From Candidatus Moraniibacteriota bacterium (GTDB lineage: Bacteria > Patescibacteriota > Minisyncoccia > Moranbacterales > GCA-2747515), in NCBI GenBank assembly GCA_030592425.1, contig JAUVJK010000027.1, forward strand, positions 1 to 11,550: DNA of 11,550 bases. Reading direction: 5' to 3'. Positions 5,392 through 10,512 of this stretch are shown here, piece by piece. How positions within the stretch are numbered: position 1 is the first letter of the stretch; every line of letters starts with the position of its first letter. The notes under the pieces were generated by a model. The model made no database searches. It worked only from the letters and a program-made list of their open reading frames with translations, and had not been told where the DNA came from. The translations under genes and the position numbers were made by a program.

Positions 5392-8010
5392 ATGCCAATT
5401 ACAAAGATTAAAAAGAGGAGTGGAGTAATCATTGATTTCGAACCGAAGCGCATCGAAGGTGCAATTGTGCACGCATGCGGTGCTGTCGGAGGAATTGAGA
5501 CATCTTTTGTGCCAGAATTGACGGAAGTGATTGTAGCAGATCTTGAAGCGAAATTTGAAGATTCGGGCGCTGATTGTCTTCCATCCGTTGAAGATATTCA
5601 GGATGCTGTTGAGCGTAATCTTGTTGCGGCAAATCAATATGAAGTTGCAAAGACGTATATCCTTTATCGTAAAAAACATGCAGAAGAGCGTGAAGAAATG
5701 AAAGAACGTGTGATCGAACAATTCGACCAACACTCACTGCAAGTTGTGAAATCTGATGGGAAAAAGGAAGATTTCGATATTGATAAGATCAAGAAAGTAT
5801 TTGATCGTTGTGTCAATGGATACAAGGAAGATTGTTCTTTTACTGATTTTGTTGAAGCTTTTAAGAAGAATATCGTTGAGGATATCAAAACGTCCGATAT
5901 CAATCGTTTGATTGTCAAAACATGTATTGATCTTGTCACGATGGAGAATATCAAATGGCAACATATTGCAGCGCGTGTTTTTGTAGGTAATCTTTACAAA
6001 CAAGCTTTAAAAAATCGTAATATTTCTCTTGCTGACCTCTACTCACCAGAATCCTTCAAGACATTGATGGATGAATATATTGAGAAAGAATACTATTATA
6101 AAGATTTTTATAAATACTATAGTGAAGATGACATTCTTAAGGCTGGAAAACATTTGAAGATCGAAACAGATGATGGGTATGAATATACGACAGTATTGTC
6201 ATTGTCCAAACGGTATCTACTAAATCCTAATGGTGTTGTGAAAGAATTGCCACAAGAAATGTATATGGCCGTTGCTCTCTTCCTTGCAATTCCAGAAAAG
6301 AAGAAGGATCGTCTGAAATTGGCACTGAAGATCTATGAACATTGCTCACAAGGGCGCATTTCACTGCCAACACCAACACTTGTTAATGCACGTACAAATT
6401 ATCACCAACTCTCCAGTTGTTTCAAGATCAGTATTGATGACGATCTGCGTGCGATCTATCATGGCATTGAGAATATGGCCCAGATCTCAAAGTTTGGCGG
6501 CGGCGTTGGTGTTTATCTTGGGAATATCCGTGCGCGTGGTTCTATGATTCGTGGTATCGAAGGTGCTTCTGGTGGTGTAAATCCATGGGTGAAGGTAATC
6601 AATGATACAGCGATTGCCGTGAATCAACTTGGTTCACGTCTGGGCGCTATCAGTGTAACGCTTGATATGTGGCATCATGATATTTATGATTTCCTTGACC
6701 TGCAGACAGAGACAGGTGATATCCGTGCGAAGGCATTTGATATTTTCCCTGCAGTCTCTGTACCTGATCTTTTCATGAAGCGCGTAAAGGAAGATGGTGA
6801 ATGGACACTTTTTGATCCGCATGAAGTGAATGTCTATTACAAAAAGAATTTACAAGATTGCTATGATAAGGAATTCGAGGATTTTTATGCAGAATTAGAG
6901 AAAGATGTTCGTTTGAAGCTAACGCGAACGATTCCAGCGAAGGAGCTTTTTAAGAAATTTCTGAAATGCACTGTAGAGACGGGTATGCCGTACGTGTTCT
7001 ATCGTGATACGATTAATCGCCTGAATCCAAATAAACACGCTGGCATGATCTATTCGACACAGTTGTGTACAGAAATCTGTCAGAATACATCACCAACGAA
7101 ATTTATCGAAGAAGAGATTGAGGGTGGAAAGATCGTTTTGCGTTATGAACCGGGAGATTTTGTTGTGTGTAATCTCGCATCGATCAATGTGGCAAAGGTA
7201 AATGAAGAAGAGGTGATTGCTGACGTCTTTCCGACAGTGATGCGCGTACTTGATAATGTGATCACGTTGAATTTTTATCCAATCAAAGAGGCTGAGCGGA
7301 CAGCTCTACGGTATAGGAGTGTTGGACTTGGCTATCTCGGACTTGCGGAATATCTTGCGACAAGAAAAATTGCTTATGAGACAAAGGAGGCGCGTAATAA
7401 GGTAAATAAGCTCTTCGAGCGTTATACGTATCATACCTATCGCGCATCCGTTGACCTTGCGCAGGAGAGAGGTACATACAAATTGTATGAAGGAAGTGAA
7501 TACAGTAAAGGAATTCTTCTGGGACGAGAACGTGTTTGGTATGAAAAACATACAGGTAAATATGGAAAGGACTGGAAGAAGCTATTTATCGATATGAAGA
7601 AAAATGGTGTGCGCTTTGGTTACCACACAGCGCCAGCGCCAAATACATCAACGGCTGGTGTTGTTGGTACGACCGCAGCGCTTCTGCCAATCTATAAACG
7701 CTACTTTGTTGAGACAAATCTCAGTGCGCCAACAATACGTGTTGCACCAAAGCTTGATTCAGAAAATTTCTGGTTCTACAAAGAGTACATCTCAATGGAT
7801 ATGAATGATGTGATCGATATGATGAGTGTGATCTATAAGTGGGTTGATCAGTCAGTCAGTTTCGAATGGATGGTTGATCCTGCGCGCGTATCTCCAGAGC
7901 AGTTGTATGGTTACTATTTCAAGGCATGGGAAGAAGAAATTAAGACAGTGTATTATGTCAGGTCACTCTCTGCTGATACAAAGAATGTTTGCGTCAGTTG
8001 CTCAGGATAG
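5392..8010 (+). CDS. nrdA: class I ribonucleoside-diphosphate reductase, alpha subunit
   Basis: An 872-residue catalytic subunit that reduces ribonucleotides to deoxyribonucleotides for DNA synthesis, with the beta subunit encoded next. The start at ATG 5392 is preferred over in-frame GTG 5344 because ATG begins directly at the first ATP-cone. Two ATP-cone regulatory domains come first (about 4-98 and 117-200). The barrel has the active-site cysteines Cys343 (LSSCF), Cys559 (QLCTEI) and Cys593 (VVCNLASIN) and Glu561. The radical-transfer pair Tyr854-Tyr855 (KTVYYV) and the C-terminal redox pair Cys867/Cys870 (CVSC) are present. Two features differ from standard enzymes: Gln557 replaces the usual Asn of NLCxE, and the motif near 749-766 reads PNTSTAGVVGTTAALLP where others have a GIEP ending. 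No ribosome site is visible. The leader carries a hairpin. Confidence 0.95.
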   Translation: MPITKIKKRSGVIIDFEPKRIEGAIVHACGAVGGIETSFVPELTEVIVADLEAKFEDSGADCLPSVEDIQDAVERNLVAANQYEVAKTYILYRKKHAEEREEMKERVIEQFDQHSLQVVKSDGKKEDFDIDKIKKVFDRCVNGYKEDCSFTDFVEAFKKNIVEDIKTSDINRLIVKTCIDLVTMENIKWQHIAARVFVGNLYKQALKNRNISLADLYSPESFKTLMDEYIEKEYYYKDFYKYYSEDDILKAGKHLKIETDDGYEYTTVLSLSKRYLLNPNGVVKELPQEMYMAVALFLAIPEKKKDRLKLALKIYEHCSQGRISLPTPTLVNARTNYHQLSSCFKISIDDDLRAIYHGIENMAQISKFGGGVGVYLGNIRARGSMIRGIEGASGGVNPWVKVINDTAIAVNQLGSRLGAISVTLDMWHHDIYDFLDLQTETGDIRAKAFDIFPAVSVPDLFMKRVKEDGEWTLFDPHEVNVYYKKNLQDCYDKEFEDFYAELEKDVRLKLTRTIPAKELFKKFLKCTVETGMPYVFYRDTINRLNPNKHAGMIYSTQLCTEICQNTSPTKFIEEEIEGGKIVLRYEPGDFVVCNLASINVAKVNEEEVIADVFPTVMRVLDNVITLNFYPIKEAERTALRYRSVGLGYLGLAEYLATRKIAYETKEARNKVNKLFERYTYHTYRASVDLAQERGTYKLYEGSEYSKGILLGRERVWYEKHTGKYGKDWKKLFIDMKKNGVRFGYHTAPAPNTSTAGVVGTTAALLPIYKRYFVETNLSAPTIRVAPKLDSENFWFYKEYISMDMNDVIDMMSVIYKWVDQSVSFEWMVDPARVSPEQLYGYYFKAWEEEIKTVYYVRSLSADTKNVCVSCSG

Positions 8011-8039
8011 AAGATCCATTCCAATGAACGTGGTCGTAT

Positions 8040-8086
8040 GTAAAGAGGCGTTGGGTTTTTACCTAAAAAGAAGGGCGCCTCTTTAC
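8040..8086 (+). promoter_or_regulatory. long hairpin between nrdA and nrdB
   Basis: GTAAAGAGGCG (8040-8050) and CGCCTCTTTAC (8076-8086) are perfect 11-bp inverted arms around a 25-base loop; the loop holds TTTTT-ACCT-AAAAA, which can pair inside. No long T-run follows, so it is a weak terminator at best. In a 109-bp gap inside an operon it could stabilise the nrdA 3' end, be a processing site, or lower nrdB output relative to nrdA. Confidence 0.6.
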
Positions 8087-8119
8087 ACGAATTAATAACA
8101 ATTACCTAATGATGAATAC

Positions 8120-9163
8120 ATGACGAAAAAAATACACCAAAATTTGATCTTTAATCCCAAGGGCGATGATGATGTTGCGCATCGTACGATCATCAAGGGA
8201 TCTACAACAGGTCTTTTCCAATTAAATGCGACAAAGTACCCGTGGGCAAAGCAACTCTACCAAGTAATGATTGGTAATTTTTGGATCCCAGAGAAAGTGT
8301 CAGGACTTAAGGATGATGCACGCATGTTCAAATCAGAGCTGACAGAGGAAGAACAACGTGCATATAAAGGAATCCTTTCCTTTTTAATCTTTCTTGATTC
8401 GATCCAAACGGTCAATCTGCCGCATTTTAACGATTATATAACGAGTCCGGAAGTGAATTTGATCATCTCTATTCAAGCGTATCAAGAGGCGATTCATTCA
8501 CAATCCTATACAACGATTCTTGAAACTGTTGTTGATAGTAAGGATCGAGATGAGATTTATTATTTCTGGAAGACCGATAAAGTGCTTCTTGAGCGTAATA
8601 AATATATCGGGCAGATCTATCAGGACTTTATCGATAATCCGACAGATAAAACATTTTTTCGCGGTATCGTTGCGAATTATCTTCTTGAATCTCTCTATTT
8701 CTATAATGGCTTTGCGTTCTTTGATACACTAGTCGATCATATCAAGATGCCAGCGACTGGACGTATGATCGCCTACATTCGTCGTGATGAGCTAACGCAT
8801 GTAACGCTTTTTGCAAATTTGATGCGGGAGATCCAGAAAGAATTTCCAAGTATTTTTGATGAGAAATTGATCCGAGAAATGATGAAGACGGCTGTCGATC
8901 AAGAAATCGAATGGAGCAAACATATTCTGGGTGACCGCATCCCAGGGATCAATGGGCGTACAACGGTTGAATACACCCAGTGGCTCGCCAATCAGCGTCT
9001 TGAGATGCTGGGTCTTGCACCACTCTATGCTGATGCGATCGAGAATCCGTATAAGCACCTCGAGCGATTGCAGGATCTCGAAAGTGATAAAAGCAATTTC
9101 TTTGAATCAACAGTGGTCAACTATACGCAATCAACAGGTATGAACGGAAGTTGGGATTTCTAG
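8120..9163 (+). CDS. nrdB: class I ribonucleotide reductase, beta (radical) subunit
   Basis: A 347-residue ferritin-like diiron protein that makes and holds the tyrosyl radical used by NrdA. All six metal ligands can be placed: Asp93 (FLDSIQ), Glu123 and His126 (QEAIHSQSY), Glu190 (LLESLYFY), Glu224 and His227 (RRDELTH). The radical tyrosine is present as Tyr130, so this is a tyrosyl-radical enzyme and not the Phe type (Ic). Trp55 (GNFWIPE) and Asp223 fit the radical path, and Tyr335 in the tail (VVNYTQ) fits the interface tyrosine. The last residues, MNGSWDF, would dock into NrdA. Oxygen or superoxide is needed to load the cofactor, which suits the sod and ahpC genes upstream. Whether it uses Fe2 or Mn2 cannot be told; no nrdI is in the window. 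No Shine-Dalgarno site precedes the ATG. Confidence 0.94.
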   Translation: MTKKIHQNLIFNPKGDDDVAHRTIIKGSTTGLFQLNATKYPWAKQLYQVMIGNFWIPEKVSGLKDDARMFKSELTEEEQRAYKGILSFLIFLDSIQTVNLPHFNDYITSPEVNLIISIQAYQEAIHSQSYTTILETVVDSKDRDEIYYFWKTDKVLLERNKYIGQIYQDFIDNPTDKTFFRGIVANYLLESLYFYNGFAFFDTLVDHIKMPATGRMIAYIRRDELTHVTLFANLMREIQKEFPSIFDEKLIREMMKTAVDQEIEWSKHILGDRIPGINGRTTVEYTQWLANQRLEMLGLAPLYADAIENPYKHLERLQDLESDKSNFFESTVVNYTQSTGMNGSWDF

Positions 9164-9202
9164 AGTTCTACGAATTATGAATTCAGTACTAATATGCCAA
9201 TA

Positions 9203-9229
9203 AAAAAAGCGCCACGATGGAGCTTTTTT
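9203..9229. terminator. bidirectional terminator shared by nrdB and the tRNA-Leu unit
   Basis: AGC-g-CC (9208-9213), loop ACGAT, GG-a-GCT (9219-9224) form the stem with one mismatch. An A-run (9202-9208) precedes it and a T-run (9224-9229) follows, so each strand sees a hairpin followed by six or seven T residues. It can end nrdB transcripts on the plus strand and tRNA transcripts on the minus strand. Confidence 0.75.
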
Positions 9230-9232
9230 CTT

Positions 9233-9263
9233 TATAGACTTTGGACTTTTTAACTTTTGACTC
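9233..9263 (-). repeat. heptad GTCAAAA repeat, copy A
   Basis: On the minus strand this reads as degenerate 7-8-base units GTCAAAA, GTTAAAAA, GTCCAAA, then GTCTATAAA. It begins five bases after the tRNA-Leu 3' end. A closely similar copy lies at 10481-10510, just after the CCA transferase stop codon. Confidence 0.6.
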
Positions 9264-9268
9264 AATAG

Positions 9269-9352
9269 TGCCGACGGAGAGACTCGAACTCTCAAGCCCT
9301 TGCGAGCGCTAGGTCCTAAACCTAGTGTGTCTACCAATTTCACCACGTCGGC
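9269..9352 (-). tRNA. tRNA-Leu (anticodon UAG)
   Basis: An 84-nt cloverleaf on the minus strand: acceptor GCCGACG/CGTCGGC with discriminator A, D-arm with TTGGTAGAC, anticodon stem CTAGG/CCTAG around TTTAGGA (anticodon TAG, plus-strand 9316-9318), a long variable arm typical of class II tRNAs, and T-arm GAGAG-TTCGAGT-CTCTC. The CCA end is not encoded: the bases after the discriminator are CTA. It reads CUN codons. It shares a transcript with the broken tRNA-Leu upstream and probably depends on that promoter. Confidence 0.96.
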
Positions 9353-9376
9353 GTACTGTGCCTGTAGGATGGATTG

Positions 9377-9391
9377 TCCACCAAAGGCGGA
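9377..9391. repeat. small palindrome (TCCRCC-AAA-GGCGGA)
   Basis: Six-base arms around AAA with one mismatch on the plus strand (a G-U pair on the minus-strand RNA), flanked by ATTG on both sides (9373-9376 and 9392-9394 with the last arm base). It lies between the intact and broken tRNA-Leu genes and resembles mini-palindromes scattered in some candidate-phylum genomes. Confidence 0.4.
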
Positions 9392-9394
9392 TTG

Positions 9395-9429
9395 CTGTTT
9401 GTGACAAAATCTCCGATTTCGACAAACAG
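9395..9429. repeat. 35-bp palindrome at the break point of the tRNA-Leu remnant
   Basis: CTGTTTGT (9395-9402) and ACAAACAG (9422-9429) are perfect arms; an inner stem AAATC-TCC-GATTT (9407-9419) continues the hairpin after an internal loop. It starts only four bases past the point where tRNA-Leu similarity ends, so it may be the element that displaced the T-arm. Confidence 0.55.
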
Positions 9430-9433
9430 GGAA

Positions 9434-9519
9434 AACCTCCATGGTGTTGCCACCGCCAGGTCCTAAACCTGGTGCGTCTACCAACCTGCCTTCCGATAGG
9501 TAGGTTTCGCCACCCCGGC
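9434..9519 (-). pseudogene. broken tRNA-Leu (anticodon UAG) with D-loop insertion and no 3' end
   Basis: The minus strand from 9519 reads acceptor 5' strand GCCGGGG, TG, D-arm start GCGAAA, a palindromic insert of about 20 bases, D-arm end TTGGTAGACGC, anticodon stem CCAGG/CCTGG around TTTAGGA (anticodon TAG, plus-strand 9463-9465), variable arm GGTGGCAACACC, then T-stem GGAGG and TT. Similarity stops there. No CCCCGGC to close the acceptor stem occurs before the next tRNA. Without the 3' half it cannot be charged or given CCA. It has a good promoter and lies upstream of the intact tRNA-Leu of the same anticodon, so it looks like a decayed duplicate. Confidence 0.75.
9483..9506. repeat. mini-palindrome inserted in the tRNA-Leu D-loop
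   Basis: AACCTGCCT (9483-9491) pairs with AGGTAGGTT (9498-9506), nine pairs with one wobble, around TCCGAT. Removing about 20 bases restores a normal D-arm (GCGAAA joined to TTGGTAGAC). Read on the minus strand as protein it gives NLPIGRQVG; LPxGRQ peptides of this kind recur, from memory, in predicted proteins of candidate-phylum genomes and mark the same palindrome type. Confidence 0.65.
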
Positions 9520-9544
9520 AAGAATATGATACATAACTTCACGT

Positions 9545-9573
9545 ATCATAGCGCATAAAGGGGAGAGAATCAA
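9545..9573 (-). promoter_or_regulatory. promoter of the tRNA-Leu unit
   Basis: On the minus strand TTGATT (plus 9568-9573), 17-base spacer, TATGAT (plus 9545-9550). The expected start is near 9538, about 18 bases before the first tRNA-like sequence. Its -35 box is five bases from the -35 box of the divergent lipoprotein promoter. Confidence 0.65.
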
Positions 9574-9578
9574 GTCAC

Positions 9579-9607
9579 TTGACAAAGAGTGTATAATATG
9601 CTATTGT
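9579..9607 (+). promoter_or_regulatory. promoter of the small lipoprotein gene
   Basis: TTGACA (9579-9584), 17-base spacer, TATTGT (9602-9607) preceded by TGC, an extended -10 nearly identical to the pilin promoter. Start expected near 9614, leader about 60 bases. A perfect TATAAT (9592-9597) lies in the spacer but is only seven bases from TTGACA. Confidence 0.6.
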
Positions 9608-9676
9608 TCATGGTTCTGAATATTGGACACAATTTGTTCTTTGTACTTTCATCAAAGCCTATTTGGAGGGCATGAT

Positions 9677-10078
9677 ATGAAAAACTTAGTGAAATATTCT
9701 TCAATGCCCATCCTTCTTGTTTGTATGCTGGCTTTGATTGGATGTACGAGTACAGGCGGACACGAGCAGTATCGAGGAAATGAAAACTATCCTGGTCAAG
9801 CACGTGAACGTTTGTACGTCGATCCAAATACAATGTACAGTATGTCCAAGTCTCAATTCAGAGAATACAGCAAGAGGATGGACTGGTACAATAGTCACAT
9901 GGATCGAAATGCTCGTAATAACGCAAACTATGCACGGTCAGAACGTGAATGGATACGTAAAGATCGTAGTAGAGGACGAGGAGGAATCATTGATAATGTC
10001 TTATCTGATGGGGCACGTACTCTAGAAAATGAATTGAGTAGAGCCTTCAGGGATGGTATTCGTGATGCCTTTCGCTAA
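9677..10078 (+). CDS. small lipoprotein of unknown function
   Basis: A 133-residue protein starting at ATG 9677, which follows the ribosome site GGAGGG (9665-9670) by six bases; an in-frame ATG further upstream (9623) would disrupt the signal sequence. Residues 1-23 are a lipoprotein signal: KNLVKYSS, a hydrophobic stretch and the lipobox LIGC with Cys23. The mature part is very hydrophilic, rich in Arg, Asn, Tyr and Ser, with a middle segment of about 50-100 likely to be helical and highly charged, then a glycine turn (RGRGG) and an amphipathic C-terminal helix (about 113-133) ending RDAFR. I do not recognise the family. It is monocistronic with its own promoter and terminator. It is probably anchored to the outside of the membrane; the basic character suits contact with wall polymers or other anions, which is only an inference. 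Confidence 0.75.
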   Translation: MKNLVKYSSMPILLVCMLALIGCTSTGGHEQYRGNENYPGQARERLYVDPNTMYSMSKSQFREYSKRMDWYNSHMDRNARNNANYARSEREWIRKDRSRGRGGIIDNVLSDGARTLENELSRAFRDGIRDAFR

Positions 10079-10099
10079 CTATGAGTCATTCCATAAATC

Positions 10100-10136
10100 G
10101 ACTTACCTTTCATCTGATTGGTAAGTCTTATTTTTT
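10100..10136 (+). terminator. Rho-independent terminator after the lipoprotein gene
   Basis: GACTTACC (10100-10107) and GGTAAGTC (10120-10127) are perfect 8-bp arms with a 12-base loop, followed by TTATTTTTT. It runs up to the stop codon of the convergent gene on the other strand, where it is not followed by a T-run. Confidence 0.85.
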
Positions 10137-10137
10137 A

Positions 10138-10434
10138 TTACAAAGTATTTTTTAATCGTTCGACTTCTTCGCCGAGAGCACCTTCATCTGCGTATTCACC
10201 GTGGTGACGTGTGTCTTTGCCATATGTCTCTTTTTTTTGGTCGAGATGGATACTGATCTCAAGTGCAAGACCTTTTTGTTGCGCATAAACATGGAAGCGT
10301 GGAAAACCACCCTGCGCTAGAGGACGTACGAAACTCATTTCTTCACTGTCATCAACATGATGCTGAAAAGCATAACCAGCCCGTCGCATCATATTTGCAG
10401 GATTCGATGTCATTGGGGATATAACAAATCGCAT
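10138..10434 (-). CDS. conserved hypothetical protein (CPR-type)
   Basis: A 98-residue soluble protein with no signal or membrane segment. The sequence pattern, MTSNPANMMRRAGYAFQ near the start, then an HHVDDSEEMSFVRPL stretch, GGFPRFHVYA and the conserved LEISIHLDQKKETYG, and a His-rich DTRHHGEY before an acidic end, resembles a short uncharacterised family that I recall from many Patescibacteria genomes. The strands around FPRFHVYA and ISIHLDQK suggest a compact beta fold, and the repeated His and Asp residues could bind a metal, but no catalytic motif is recognised. It lies 78 bases downstream of the CCA transferase stop on the same strand, with a heptad repeat and a TATAAT box (plus 10479-10484) between them, so it may be co-transcribed or have its own promoter. 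No ribosome site is seen. Confidence 0.75.
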   Translation of the reverse strand: MRFVISPMTSNPANMMRRAGYAFQHHVDDSEEMSFVRPLAQGGFPRFHVYAQQKGLALEISIHLDQKKETYGKDTRHHGEYADEGALGEEVERLKNTL

Positions 10435-10480
10435 AGATGAATGTTTACGAAATTATTGTGTTGAAAGAGCTATTATTCAT

Positions 10481-10510
10481 TATAGACCTTTGACTTTCAA
10501 CTTTTGACTC
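10481..10510 (-). repeat. heptad GTCAAAA repeat, copy B
   Basis: On the minus strand it reads GTCAAAA, GTTGAAA, GTCAAAG, then GTCTATAATG, three near-exact 7-base units. It starts three bases after the CCA transferase stop codon. It matches copy A at 9233-9263 along its whole length apart from a few substitutions and one indel. Its end forms a perfect TATAAT. Confidence 0.65.
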
Positions 10511-10512
10511 TG

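Noticed and set aside
9131..9484. 117-residue minus-strand reading frame across the tRNA-Leu genes
   Set aside because: Its sequence (VVKLVDTLGLGPSARKG...) is the well-known false translation of a tRNA-Leu gene; it crosses the intact tRNA and the broken copy.
9434..9519. Functional tRNA-Leu with an unusual D-loop
   Set aside because: No sequence can close the acceptor stem or T-arm in the 80 bases downstream.
9309..9558. 77-residue reading frames on both strands over the tRNA region
   Set aside because: They are made of tRNA and palindrome sequence; the LPIGRQ peptide comes from the inserted palindrome.
9579..9597. TTGACA followed by perfect TATAAT
   Set aside because: The spacer is only seven bases; TATTGT at 9602-9607 has the correct 17-base spacing.
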